Positions 9,441-18,322 of a stretch of 39,384 nucleotides of DNA are shown here, in pieces. The first letter of the stretch is position 1; the number at the start of each line of letters is the position of its first letter. The translations under genes and the position numbers were made by a program. The notes beneath the pieces were generated by a model, which was not told where the DNA came from, made no database searches, and was given only the letters and a program-made list of their open reading frames with translations. The DNA comes from an uncultured Acetatifactor sp. (GTDB lineage Bacteria > Bacillota > Clostridia > Lachnospirales > Lachnospiraceae): assembly GCA_910585615.1 (NCBI GenBank), contig CAJUFO010000041.1, positions 1 through 39,384 on the forward strand, read 5' to 3'.

Positions 9441-9719
9441 CGCCCCACCGTCTCCTTTCTTCTTGTTTCCATCATAGTATGGCCTGACAGTTCTGTCAAG
9501 CAGCCCTTACATCCTCGTGGGGAGGGGGATTCTATGCCCTTTTGCACCCTACAGGTTTTACAAGGCTTTCATACTTATAACTTATATATATTTTTTCTAT
9601 ACTCTATACTAAATCAAATATCTCGCAACCTCTCCAAATAGACATGCAAGCGACACAAATTAGTCCTTTAGGGCATGTTCACCTGATTCGCTGCCATCCC
9701 TATATAAAATGCAAGAAAG
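9441..9719. other. AT-rich gap without a recognisable gene
   Basis: A 279-bp gap between two minus-strand genes. It contains an AT-rich stretch around 9575-9620 with several TATA-like runs that could hold the promoter of the Rpn-family gene, but no -35/-10 pair is convincing. No coding frame or structured RNA was seen. Confidence 0.4.
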
Positions 9720-10055
9720 CTAATGATACTCATACTGCGGATGAAAATCACAGGGAACACCAAATTTATCCATATAGGGCAGTTCATTCAGTTCCAGAAA
9801 ACCCTCCACCGCTTCCTGTAAATCCTCAACTGACCATGTTGACATTTCTTCCGTATTAGGGTCAACTGGCCATGATGCCATCTCGACAATCTCAAAGACT
9901 TCACTGCACTTTCTTTCTGCAAGCAAATCCACTACTTTCTTCACAGTCGGCTCGGCAAGATGGGGCAATTCCCCTTTTTCCAATTCTTTGATATCCTTTA
10001 AGGTGTACTTTCTCTCATTCAGCATATTTACTATTTTATCTATCGTTTCTTCCAT
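9720..10055 (-). CDS. Hypothetical protein, 111 residues
   Basis: A small acidic protein that I do not recognise. It is mostly predicted helix (METIDKIV-like start, KYTLKDIKELEKGEL, then two ELAERK-like helices) with the C-terminal section LNELPYMDKFGVPCDFHPQ. The start at ATG 10055 is fixed by a perfect AGGAGG nine bases upstream; a longer in-frame extension to 10262 is not supported by any such site. It stands alone between the Rpn-family gene and transposon remnants, which suggests accessory status. No membrane segment, signal peptide or metal-binding motif is visible. Confidence 0.65.
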   Translation of the reverse strand: MEETIDKIVNMLNERKYTLKDIKELEKGELPHLAEPTVKKVVDLLAERKCSEVFEIVEMASWPVDPNTEEMSTWSVEDLQEAVEGFLELNELPYMDKFGVPCDFHPQYEYH

Positions 10056-10341
10056 ACACTTCATCCTCCTAAATTCCGATTGAACAAAATCGCTGCGCGA
10101 TGGCTGGCCAAGGCTATGGCGCAGCTTTTCTTTTCCTAAAAACAGTGGACAGGAACGTCCCAAGATAGTATTGTTTAAGTGCGACCAAAACATACTTCGA
10201 ATACGGGCATATCCCTGACCACTGCTTATGATAAGAATAACACCCTCCTGCTGTATTGGCAAGCACTTTTATTTTGCAAATGCCTCTCCATAAAAAGATA
10301 TTCCGTAACTGCTGACTGTCTGATTTTATGGAGGAACCGAT

Positions 10342-11289
10342 ATGAACGAAAAATATATGCTGCCTCTCGAAGAAGAAGCAAAAATCAGGAACCTTAAGAA
10401 CCGTTCTGTTCTCTGTTATAGAAACTATGCATCCTATTTTCTGAACTATATGAACTATGTGGGCGAAGACCCGCAGGAACTTTCCTGCCAGGATGTCCGA
10501 GACTTCCTTCTTGCAAAGAAGGAAGAAGGACTCAAGGCCACCACACTCAACCTTTACAATTCAGCCATCCGTTTCTTTTACAGGAACGTCCTGCATATCC
10601 TCTGGGCTGATGTCAGGACGCCCCGCATGTGTGTATCGACCATAAGCTCCACACCGTCCTGTCCAGGCAGCCCGGCTGAACTAAACCCCATAATCTGCAG
10701 CAACCAGAAGCTCTTGTATGATGCGCTCTATCATGCTGCTTCCGGCACTCTTGACGAGTTTTGTGCAGACCCCAAATACCTGGGTGCAAAGATTGGTTAC
10801 CTCTGCATCCTCCATGCCCGGGAGTCTGAAATAAACTTCCACCCCCATATCCATGCCATCGTGCTGGGCGGAGGGCTTGATGCGCAGAACCACTGGAAAG
10901 GGAAAAGGGACGGTTTTTTCCTCCCCGTCCATGTTGTGTCCCGGAAGCTCCGCGGCAAGTACATGGCGGAATTGAAGAGGCTCTGGCAGGACGGCCGCCT
11001 TGTGTTTGGCGGGACATCCGAAAAATACCGGAACCATTGCACATTCCATGAGCTGATGCCGAAGCGCTTTGTCCGTATCCGGCATTACGGAATCCTGGCT
11101 TCCCGTAATAAGAAGAAGCTCATCACCCTGTGCCGGAACCTGCTGGGCTGCAGGGCCTACCTTTCACAACTGAAAGACAAGACCGGGCCTGAAATCATAA
11201 AGCAGCTCTGGGGCGTGGATATCTGTAAGTGCAGGCACTGCGGGGGACGTATCGTATCACACCATAAAGCCATTCCACTGCGGAACTGA
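10342..11289 (+). pseudogene. Deletion-fused IS91-like element: tyrosine-recombinase N-terminus joined to Y2/HUH transposase pieces
   Basis: An open frame of 315 codons that is a chimera. Residues 1-95 match the SAM-like N-terminal domain of a tyrosine recombinase (YRNYASYFLNYMNYVG ... AIRFFYRNVL). A GTGTGT tract near 10629 appears to carry two extra bases: shifting frame there restores a CIDHKLHTVLSR continuation usual for such integrases. From about residue 112 the frame is IS91-type transposase, including the HUH motif FHPHIH. Another join near FHELM/PKRFVRIRHYG removes the part that should hold the catalytic tyrosines (the GRYTHRIAISN-like region). The original element probably had an integrase gene followed by a Y2 transposase gene. 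The product cannot transpose. GGAGG precedes ATG 10342. Confidence 0.75.
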
Positions 11290-11301
11290 TTCGTCGGGCA
11301 T

Positions 11302-11371
11302 CATATGGCTTCGAAGGCTTCCTTCTGGGAGGCTTGTTTGCCATGCAGAAAAATGGAAGCCATGCCATATG
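11302..11371 (+). repeat. Imperfect palindrome beyond the IS91-like fragment
   Basis: CATATGGCTTC at the left and GAAGCCATGCCATATG at the right form an imperfect hairpin just after the transposase remnant. IS91-family elements end in short hairpins next to the termination site, so this may be the element's terminal structure. The assignment is weak because the real ends are not known. Confidence 0.35.
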
Positions 11372-11445
11372 TTTGCGATATTTCTGAGAAAGCCAGATTT
11401 ATACAGATGATTTTGCCTTTATACACTACCTGCCTCCCTGCTCTT

Positions 11446-11861
11446 TTATGCCATTACCGTATTTGGAGCATGGCTTTTACAGCCCTGCATATATTTGCAG
11501 CACTTTCCGAAGTTCAGGGCACCAATTTTACATCCAAAGAACACTCTGCTCCAGATCAGTCCGCGCACCGGCATATGGTCAACACGGTATTTCCTGCGCA
11601 GTATGGAGGGGATAGCCTCTACTCCGTTTCGGAAATTGGACAGCTCTTTAAATTCCTCTGTCCCCCGGTATTTCTGCTGTTCGGCACGCCGTTTTGTGTT
11701 TGTTGTCACCAGCTCCACGTTCTTTCCTGCTGCCAGCCCTTCATTGGTTTTTCCTGAGTACGCACCGTCAGCTACGACAGTTGCCTGCTCCTGGTGCGCC
11801 TCTTCCTTTTCCAGATAGTCTTTCATGAACTGGCTGTCACTGTAGGTATTCTTCTCAACCT
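11446..11861 (-). pseudogene. C-terminal fragment of a DDE transposase
   Basis: The minus-strand frame contains a transposase C-terminal half: TYSDSQFMKDYLE, then VVADGAYSGKTNEGLA (second catalytic Asp), ELVTTNTKRRAEQQKYRG, and the tail FRNGVEAIPSILRRKY with the catalytic Glu. The N-terminal half is missing. At about 11861 the frame runs directly into a broken Rpn-family gene start, so an apparent ATG at 11883 is a product of the junction. The tail is unlike that of the intact transposase at 162-1652, so it is a different element. It is dead. Confidence 0.65.
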
Positions 11862-11955
11862 GATATGCCGCACCATACAGCACATTGTACAGGCTCTACA
11901 GGTTCTTCTACGCGGACTCGTCCTCGTAGAACAGATCCACGAAGAGGCAGTGTGA
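11862..11955 (-). pseudogene. 5' remnant of a second Rpn-family nuclease gene
   Basis: Reading the minus strand, the sequence encodes LFVDLFYEDESA, then a stop codon, KNL, a second stop, SLYNVLYGAAYQ. This matches residues of the intact Rpn-family protein at 8562-9440 (LFVDLFYEDESAKKNLLSLYNALHDTAYQ region). It has two in-frame stops and is then replaced by transposase sequence. It is a relic of a paralogous copy truncated by a transposon. Confidence 0.7.
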
Positions 11956-12009
11956 ATGGTTTATAATTCTATTTTTAATATAATTCCGTCAACATTATCC
12001 GAAATCCGC

Positions 12010-12055
12010 AAAAAAGCCCCGCTCCCTGCCAAAACAGCGTGACAGAGAGCGGAGC
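12010..12055 (-). terminator. Rho-independent terminator of the importer operon
   Basis: On the minus strand AGCTCCGCTCTCTG pairs with CAGGGAGCGGGGCT (two G-T pairs) and is followed by a T-rich tract of six. It lies 25 bp after the solute-binding protein stop and ends the lplB-lplC-lplA-like operon. Confidence 0.85.
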
Positions 12056-12079
12056 TCCTATAAAATACGATTCCTCGAT

Positions 12080-13789
12080 TTACCAGCCATACTGCTGAGC
12101 ATACTGAGCAATAGCTTCCACAGCGTCATTGTATCCGCTGTCGATAGCGCGCTGCTTCATATCAGCGAACATATCGGCCACAGGCTCCGTACCCGTGATG
12201 ATCTGCCAGTACTCTGAACCGAATGCGAAGGAAGTGATATCGGTCACTACCGTGTCATCAATCAGCATGGGGCCAATCTCCGGCCATACAGGATCCTGGT
12301 TACGGATAGCACATGCCTCTGCATTCAGGGCCTTGGTCTCATCATTGTACTCATCGAAATACTCCACATTCTCATAAGCGGCAAGTTCGAATCCCCAGCT
12401 GGGCCAATGTGTCACTGTAGAGCAGGGATATTTCACTGACATTGCAGTGGAGTTGCCATTCTCATCGCGAATCAGCTTGATATTGCCGTCAGCATCGCGC
12501 TCCCAGTCCTCGCCCTCGAAGCCCATACGCATATACTTGCCTTCATCAGACAGCAAGTACTCATAGAAATTCAGGAAACGATCCATTTCCTCCTCGGTAA
12601 TGTCTTCGGAGAACATGGTAGCCACCATACAGCTCGTATAGCCATCCATGCGGGGAGTGTCGCCATCCTTAAGTGCTAATGCCGGAATCAGTCCCAGACG
12701 GTCAAAAGGATTGATACCCTCGTTGGCAGCACCATAATACTTGACAGCCACGCCGTTGATCCAGTCAGCGTCGGCATTGCGCAGACACATTCCGGCCCTG
12801 TTGGAAGAAAATGTCTTCAGACCGTCTTCCCACTTGATGCCGCCGAAATCAGGATCAATGGAGCCGTCCTCATACATTTTGCGCAGCCACTCCAGGATTT
12901 CGATATTGCTGTCATCCATAGCGCCAAAGAACCAGTTGCCGTCCGCATCCCTGTTCCAGTAACGGTTGGAGATTCCCGTGCTGGAGAAGAAATAGCGCAG
13001 AGTGCCCATGCCATCGCCTGTCAGGCCAAAGGTATCGTCCACACCATTGCCGTCAGGATCATCATGGGTAAACGCATGCGCCACATTGTAGAACTCTTCC
13101 CAGGTAGTCGGAACCTCCAGATTCAGCTTCTCCAGCCAGTCAGTGCGGATGAAAATGCCCTTGCGCTCTGCCTTGTAGATATTGGGGTCCGCCGAGTCGG
13201 GCTTGGGAAGGAAATAATACCCGTCATACATTCCGCGGACAGTCTGCGACACCGCATCGTTTTCCAGCAAAGCCTTGGTCAGAGGATACTTTTCCAGCAG
13301 GCTTTCAGGAATCTCCGCTACGAATTCCTCCGGGATAAACTGCGTGATCTCCTCCGGATAATAGAGGATATCCGCCGCGAATACCTTGGGCAGCGCACCA
13401 TCGGTTGCCGCCAGCTGTAGGACAGAGAAGTCATTATTATAATAGTTGGTCTCGCTCTGCTGGAAGGCAATCCCGAAATTCTCTTCAATGTACTTCGCCA
13501 TCTTGTCAGAGGTAGGATCCCATGAGAAAGGGTCTCCATCGCTGTCCGCGACTATCGTGATCACATCCTCAAAGCCCCCTTTCTGTGCCGATTCTTCAGC
13601 GTCTTCGCCTTCGTCCTCTGCAGACTGGGACTCTTCCCCGCCATCATCTGCCGGGGTGCTCTCCTGGCTCTCTTCCTCGGAAGCAGAGCCATCCGCACTG
13701 TTTGACGCAGGTTCATCATTGTTGCCGCAGGCTGCCATGCCGAGCACCATGCTCATGGCCAGTAACGTAGAAATAAGTTTTCTTTTCAT
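12080..13789 (-). CDS. LplA-like extracellular sugar-binding lipoprotein of an ABC importer
   Basis: A 569-residue family 1 (COG1653/LplA-like) solute-binding protein. Residues 1-21 form a lipoprotein signal with basic start MKRKLIS, a hydrophobic core and lipobox ending at Cys21 (GMAAC). An acidic Ser/Glu-rich linker of about 50 residues follows, then the binding fold with the WEEFYNVAHAF and RTDWLEKLNL motifs typical of oligosaccharide binders of this group. It should sit on the outer face of the membrane and feed substrate to the two permeases encoded upstream. No ATPase gene is in the operon; such importers often share an MsmX-type ATPase. ATG 13789 has AGGAGG six bases upstream; the longer frame to 13819 lacks a site. 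Unusually, the binding protein is the last gene of the operon and is separated from the permeases by repeat copy B. Confidence 0.85.
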   Translation of the reverse strand: MKRKLISTLLAMSMVLGMAACGNNDEPASNSADGSASEEESQESTPADDGGEESQSAEDEGEDAEESAQKGGFEDVITIVADSDGDPFSWDPTSDKMAKYIEENFGIAFQQSETNYYNNDFSVLQLAATDGALPKVFAADILYYPEEITQFIPEEFVAEIPESLLEKYPLTKALLENDAVSQTVRGMYDGYYFLPKPDSADPNIYKAERKGIFIRTDWLEKLNLEVPTTWEEFYNVAHAFTHDDPDGNGVDDTFGLTGDGMGTLRYFFSSTGISNRYWNRDADGNWFFGAMDDSNIEILEWLRKMYEDGSIDPDFGGIKWEDGLKTFSSNRAGMCLRNADADWINGVAVKYYGAANEGINPFDRLGLIPALALKDGDTPRMDGYTSCMVATMFSEDITEEEMDRFLNFYEYLLSDEGKYMRMGFEGEDWERDADGNIKLIRDENGNSTAMSVKYPCSTVTHWPSWGFELAAYENVEYFDEYNDETKALNAEACAIRNQDPVWPEIGPMLIDDTVVTDITSFAFGSEYWQIITGTEPVADMFADMKQRAIDSGYNDAVEAIAQYAQQYGW

Positions 13790-13843
13790 AAGTCCTCCTT
13801 TAAAATATGTATTTATCATTCAAGCCATTCAGCCGAACAATCT

Positions 13844-13945
13844 TATACTGCATAACGCTGAATACTGCCTAATGTAATCATGCGATTGAACCAGTCAGCG
13901 TTATGCAGTCTGGTTTCACGGCAAGTGAAATCGTTAGGCAGTATA
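13844..13945 (-). repeat. 102-bp structured repeat, copy B
   Basis: Read on the minus strand, this matches copies A and C over all 102 bp without gaps. It differs from copy C at three positions. It starts 2 bp after the lplC-like stop codon and ends 54 bp before the ATG of the binding-protein gene, in the same orientation as transcription, so it must be part of the operon transcript if one is made. Internal inverted repeats include ACTGCATAACGCTGA and its perfect complement at the right end. Confidence 0.9.
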
Positions 13946-13947
13946 AA

Positions 13948-14883
13948 TCATCCCTTCACCGCCCCCAGGGTAACGCCCTTTTCAAAGTATTTCTGAATGA
14001 AAGGATAAATCACCAACAGCGGCAGTGTAGATGCGATGGCACAGGCCATCTTTACGCCCGTCTCATTCAGATAGAGCCTTTTGCCCGCTGCATCGCGCAG
14101 CCCTTCCATATTCTGCATATCCGCAGGCTTTGCGGAGCGAACCACGTAGTTGCGGATAATCAGCTGCAGAGGATAGAGCTTCTCATTCCTCATATACAGC
14201 TGTGCCGAGAACCAGCTGTTCCACAGACCGACCGCCACGAACATGGCGATGGTGGCCAGCGCCGGGATGGAGAGCGGATAGATAATCTTGAACAGGATGA
14301 CAAAATCATTGGCTCCGTCTATCTTGGCCGACTCTTCCAGGGAAACCGGCAGCTGCTTAAAAAAGGATCTGATTACGATAAAGTTGAACACGCTCACCGA
14401 CCCGGGCAGAATCAGCGCCAACAGGTTATTGGACAGATTCAGCGTCTTCGTGATATTATAATAGGAAGGAATCAGGCCCCCGGAGAAGAACATGGTTATC
14501 AGCAGATAAATCATGAAAAACTTGTATCCCCGTATGGTGCTTTTGGAAAGCCCATATGCCAACATAGATGTAACCAATGTAGACAGAAAGGTACCCGATA
14601 TTGTAATGATTAAGGTAATGCCATAGGATCGGGGAAACAGCGGCGTGGAAAAAATATACTTATACGCTTCCAGAGTCGGCGCTTCAGGAAACAGGATAAA
14701 GGGCTTGCTCATGAATTCCCCATTGCTGGTGAGGGAAATCACAATAATATTCCAGAACGGAAACAGCATAATCAGGGCTATTATAACGAAAAACGCTACA
14801 TTGCAGACATCAAAAATTCTGGAGCCCAGAGAATGCTTCACTTTGGTTTTCGGTTTTGCCATCTTTGCTTTCTTATCTGCCAT
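13948..14883 (-). CDS. LplC-like sugar ABC transporter permease
   Basis: A 311-residue MalG/LplC-type permease (COG0395). Six membrane spans are apparent, beginning with VCNVAFFVIIALIMLFPFW. The cytoplasmic EAA loop that contacts the ATPase is EESAKIDGANDFVILFKIIYPL. The C-terminus ends in the family-typical FEKGVTLGAVKG. ATG 14883 has AGGAGG eight bases upstream; a GTG three codons earlier is less likely. The gene follows the lplB-like gene by 78 bp and is followed by the 102-bp repeat. With its partner it forms the membrane channel of the importer. Confidence 0.9.
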   Translation of the reverse strand: MADKKAKMAKPKTKVKHSLGSRIFDVCNVAFFVIIALIMLFPFWNIIVISLTSNGEFMSKPFILFPEAPTLEAYKYIFSTPLFPRSYGITLIITISGTFLSTLVTSMLAYGLSKSTIRGYKFFMIYLLITMFFSGGLIPSYYNITKTLNLSNNLLALILPGSVSVFNFIVIRSFFKQLPVSLEESAKIDGANDFVILFKIIYPLSIPALATIAMFVAVGLWNSWFSAQLYMRNEKLYPLQLIIRNYVVRSAKPADMQNMEGLRDAAGKRLYLNETGVKMACAIASTLPLLVIYPFIQKYFEKGVTLGAVKG

Positions 14884-14961
14884 GCCTGGCACCTCCTAAT
14901 ATGTTCTATGGTCTGAAAAGATGCTGCTGAAAAAGAATCAGGAACCCTCTTGCGACATTTC

Positions 14962-16131
14962 CTAGAAGAAGCCCTCACCGGACATTTTCTTCACCACAAA
15001 GTTGCTCAGGAAGAGCAGGACACAGTTCACTCCCTGTTGGAACAGGCCTATAGCGGTAGCAAAATCATACTGCCCCTTATCCACGCCCATATCGTACACA
15101 TATGTATCAATGACCTGTGCCACTGTAGTCTGGGTGGAGGCGGTGCGCAGGTTCATAATCTGGTCAAAATTGGCGCCCATGACTGAGCCCACATTAAGAA
15201 TCAGCATGGTAGTCACCACGAAAGCGATGCTGGGAAGGGTAATGTAAATACATCTCTGAAACCGGTTGGCACCATCCAGATATGCGGCTTCATGCATCTC
15301 CTCATCCACGCCTGCAATGGCGGCCATATAGATGATGGTGCCCCACCCTGCTTCTTTCCAGATGCTGGTACCGTACAGCATGCCATAGAACATTTTGGGC
15401 TCCGACAACAGATTGATCTGCTGGAGTCCCGCAGACAGCATTATTTTGTTCACCACGCCGCTCGTAACGGAAAACAGGGCAAAAAGCAGCGAATACATAA
15501 TGACCCAGCTCACAAAGTGGGGAAGATAAATCGTGGACTGAATCAGGCCACGGAACTTCTTGCTTCGCAGCTCATTCAGCAGCAGGGCCAGGATAATGGG
15601 GACCGGGAACGTAATGAGCAGCTGGGTCACGCCGATGAACAAAGTATTCCAGATAACATCCCCTGCCACGGAACGTCCGAAAAATCTGGCGAAATTGTCC
15701 ATGCCGCACCACTGGGAGAAGATGATTCCGTTTTTGATTTTGAAATCCTTGAACGCAAGGATAATGCCATACATGGGTATATAGCTGAAGACGAACACCA
15801 CCAGAAGCCCGGGGAAGATCATGATATAGCGATATTTATCCCGCTTCAGGTCATGCTTCAATTGCATGGAAGCCCCGCTGAACCATGGATGGAAAAAGAA
15901 GGCGGCCAAGTTAAAAAGCAATATCGCCGCGCCCGCTGCCGCCGTGACGGCCGGAGCCAAACCGTACTTTCCAAAATCCCATTTCTTGATTCCTATGATG
16001 CCTGTAATCGCGACATACCAGACTCCGCCCCCAATCAGAAGCAGGGCTCCTACGACCAGCAATGCCCTGAACACCAGAAGCTGCGTCCGGGAATCATTTG
16101 GTGCGGTTTTTGCCGTATTGACTTTTGCCAT
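14962..16131 (-). CDS. LplB-like sugar ABC transporter permease with N-terminal extension
   Basis: A 389-residue permease of the LplB type (COG4209). The standard part starts near residue 91 (LKHDLKRDKYRYIMIFPGLL) and holds six spans and the EAA loop EEMHEAAYLDGANRFQRC. Ahead of it lies about 90 residues with two further hydrophobic helices (about 18-47 and 58-80) joined by a short basic loop, which most family members of about 300 residues lack. ATG 16131 has AGGAGG eight bases upstream and is clearly the start. It opens the importer operon; a hairpin terminator-like structure lies 68 bp upstream. Confidence 0.88.
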   Translation of the reverse strand: MAKVNTAKTAPNDSRTQLLVFRALLVVGALLLIGGGVWYVAITGIIGIKKWDFGKYGLAPAVTAAAGAAILLFNLAAFFFHPWFSGASMQLKHDLKRDKYRYIMIFPGLLVVFVFSYIPMYGIILAFKDFKIKNGIIFSQWCGMDNFARFFGRSVAGDVIWNTLFIGVTQLLITFPVPIILALLLNELRSKKFRGLIQSTIYLPHFVSWVIMYSLLFALFSVTSGVVNKIMLSAGLQQINLLSEPKMFYGMLYGTSIWKEAGWGTIIYMAAIAGVDEEMHEAAYLDGANRFQRCIYITLPSIAFVVTTMLILNVGSVMGANFDQIMNLRTASTQTTVAQVIDTYVYDMGVDKGQYDFATAIGLFQQGVNCVLLFLSNFVVKKMSGEGFF

Positions 16132-16198
16132 GTGGGTTACCTCCTCAATAATAGATGTGATTCGCAGAACCAAAAGGTATACATTTTGTGGCATACAA

Positions 16199-16242
16199 TA
16201 AAAAGCCCAACCTTGTCAAAATGACATATCAGTTGAGCTTTT
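16199..16242 (-). terminator. Terminator or attenuator between the hydrolase genes and the importer genes
   Basis: On the minus strand AAAAGCTCAAC pairs with GTTGGGCTTTT (one G-T pair), with further inner pairing, and is followed by a T-rich tract. It lies between the DUF5107 gene stop (16271) and the lplB start (16131). Because no strong promoter is visible downstream of it, it may partly attenuate read-through and so set the hydrolase-to-importer ratio. Confidence 0.6.
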
Positions 16243-16270
16243 GGGATAAATTATCGTTTATGCAATTGCA

Positions 16271-18322
16271 TCACACCATGCGGAAATCCAGGTGCTTCGG
16301 AGGCTTTAAGTTCTCCCGTGCCCAGTTCATGTCAGCCTCCTCCGCGCCGCCCCTTTCCTTGCGGGCCATCAGTTCGAACCACAAATCCGTCAGCAGCACA
16401 TCGCCCTCCCGCACATCTGTCAGGACGATGTCGCTCATCAGCAGGGCCTGGGCCTCCTGGTAGCGTTTCGTCCGCAGCAGCGCAAGAATCTCGAAAGTCT
16501 TGATCCGCCCCTCACCGCGCACTTCGGCCGGCAGTTTGTCCAGAAAACCGTACATGCGCTGGTACTGACGCGTTTTGGCCAGCAGTTCCAGGGCTTCCAC
16601 GGCCAGAGGGCGGATGGGTTTTCGTTCTGCCGCTTCGCATAAAAGATCCGCCGCGCGAGCCGAATCACCGCCCTTATCCTCCAGAAGCGCCAGACAGCGA
16701 AGGGCCCATGGATTCCGGGCACATTCCAGGGAACGGCGGAATTCCTTTCCGGCGGCCTGATTTTTTCCGGCGGAGGCATACATTACCCCCAACTGATAAT
16801 GTCCGTACCAGTGGTCGCTTCTGCCATTTTGAATCGAGGCCTCCAGCGCAGCCTCCCAGGCCGGACCCGTCTGGTAGCTCAATGGCTCCGCATCCGGCTC
16901 CGGGCAGGGAAGGATGCCGTCTACAGCCAGCTCCATCCAGGGCTGCTCCTGCTCTCCCATCCTCATGGCATCCATGGAAAGCCCCGCCGTATGGAAGCCC
17001 TTGCCCAGCAGCGCCATTTCCGCCCGGGCGAATCCCATTCCGGAATGGAGTACCGCGCCGTTTTGACCGTCCAGCTCCCGTTTCAGACGATCATGCAGCT
17101 CCTCCAGTACATGGGCAGGCCTGGCCGCTTCCAACGCTTCTGCTACGGAAGCTACCGCCGCAGCATAGTCTTTCCCATGGACCGCAGCCGGGTCTGCCTG
17201 GACGGCGCCATAGGATTCCAGCCAGCTGATCGTCTCCCCACCCTTCATGGGCAGGTGCTCCAGCTGGGTCTTGGCAAGGCCTGCCTGCAGTTCGATATAA
17301 GCGCAGCCCTTTTGGGCCAGGAATTCCTGCCAGTGCCGCCCTCCGGTGCCCATGCCCCAGACGAACAGCTTCCGTCCCCTCAATTCACCTGTGGAAGTCT
17401 GGCACATACCGTATCCGTCTCTGCCCGGAGCGGCGATAAAGGGCCTGGCATCCTTCGGCACATCGAAGAAAAAGTCCATAGACTGGGGCAGAGTGGTGGT
17501 GCGGGTGATATCCCAGTCCAGTTTCCCTCCGTTCTCCCTTGCCAGACGCGCTGCCTCTCCGCGCAGCTTATGGGCCTCGGCGGTCATATAGGGCACAGGT
17601 ACCTTAGCCAGCTTGCCGCCGTAGCCATAGCGGAAGGCCTTGTCCGCCGGAACCACTACGCGTACGTCTTCTCCCTCGTCTACCGCCATATTGCTCCACC
17701 AGTAGACGGCAGTGTCCTCCCCGGTGGCGTTGTCGATGCGGATCCGGACATAGAGTTCTTTTGCACCGTCTGGCAGGAAAGCTTCCAATCTGTAAAAGAG
17801 ATGGCGCACCCTCTCGTACTGGAACATGCGCAGCACAGGGGTTCCATCGCTTAAGGCAAGCTCCTGGCAGGCCATGTGATCCACGGTAAAAGGCGTATGG
17901 CCTATGATGCCGATATTCCACTCCACGCCGCCGGAGATCCAGGCATTGCGCAGGGCCAGGTTACAGGGCTGGAAGACAGGGTTTACATGCAGCAGCTCCC
18001 GCCCCGCCTCCTTATCGTAAAGGGACCAGAGTCTTCCTCCAAGCTCCGGCAGGAAGGTGGCCTTCAGGAATTCGTTCTCCAGGACAAAGGCTTTAAAAGC
18101 ATGGTCACGGCGGATTCGGTCATAGCCATCCTGAATGGTGTAGGGCAGGATGGTGTTCACCCGCCCCCAGCCCATGTAGCGGGCTTCCTCCGGGCTCACG
18201 GTGGCCTCGTCAATCTCTATCTGTGCGTGGGCATCCGCTACTGATTTCAAATCAGGCAGGGGATTCTCCTTCCCCAGGGATGCGGCGGGCATAGTGTAGG
18301 TAGTCGTGGTCAAAGTGCTCAT
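16271..18322 (-). CDS. DUF5107-type protein with TPR-like repeats
   Basis: A 683-residue protein. The N-terminal 400 residues resemble DUF5107, a galactose-mutarotase-like beta-sandwich (motifs FLPELGGRLWSLYDKEAGRE and SGGVEWNIGIIGHTP). The C-terminal half has TPR-like helix pairs (HYQLGVMYASAGKNQAAGKEF and later repeats). DUF5107 proteins occur next to glycoside hydrolases and are thought to act on sugars, but no reaction is firmly known to me. There is no signal peptide. Its ATG overlaps the stop of the upstream gene as ATGA, with AGGAGG just before, showing translational coupling. It is therefore expected to be made in step with the hydrolase. Confidence 0.75.
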   Translation of the reverse strand: MSTLTTTTYTMPAASLGKENPLPDLKSVADAHAQIEIDEATVSPEEARYMGWGRVNTILPYTIQDGYDRIRRDHAFKAFVLENEFLKATFLPELGGRLWSLYDKEAGRELLHVNPVFQPCNLALRNAWISGGVEWNIGIIGHTPFTVDHMACQELALSDGTPVLRMFQYERVRHLFYRLEAFLPDGAKELYVRIRIDNATGEDTAVYWWSNMAVDEGEDVRVVVPADKAFRYGYGGKLAKVPVPYMTAEAHKLRGEAARLARENGGKLDWDITRTTTLPQSMDFFFDVPKDARPFIAAPGRDGYGMCQTSTGELRGRKLFVWGMGTGGRHWQEFLAQKGCAYIELQAGLAKTQLEHLPMKGGETISWLESYGAVQADPAAVHGKDYAAAVASVAEALEAARPAHVLEELHDRLKRELDGQNGAVLHSGMGFARAEMALLGKGFHTAGLSMDAMRMGEQEQPWMELAVDGILPCPEPDAEPLSYQTGPAWEAALEASIQNGRSDHWYGHYQLGVMYASAGKNQAAGKEFRRSLECARNPWALRCLALLEDKGGDSARAADLLCEAAERKPIRPLAVEALELLAKTRQYQRMYGFLDKLPAEVRGEGRIKTFEILALLRTKRYQEAQALLMSDIVLTDVREGDVLLTDLWFELMARKERGGAEEADMNWARENLKPPKHLDFRMV

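Noticed and set aside
10056..10262. N-terminal extension of the 111-residue hypothetical protein
   Set aside because: The perfect AGGAGG lies directly before the ATG at 10055, and the extension composition looks non-coding.
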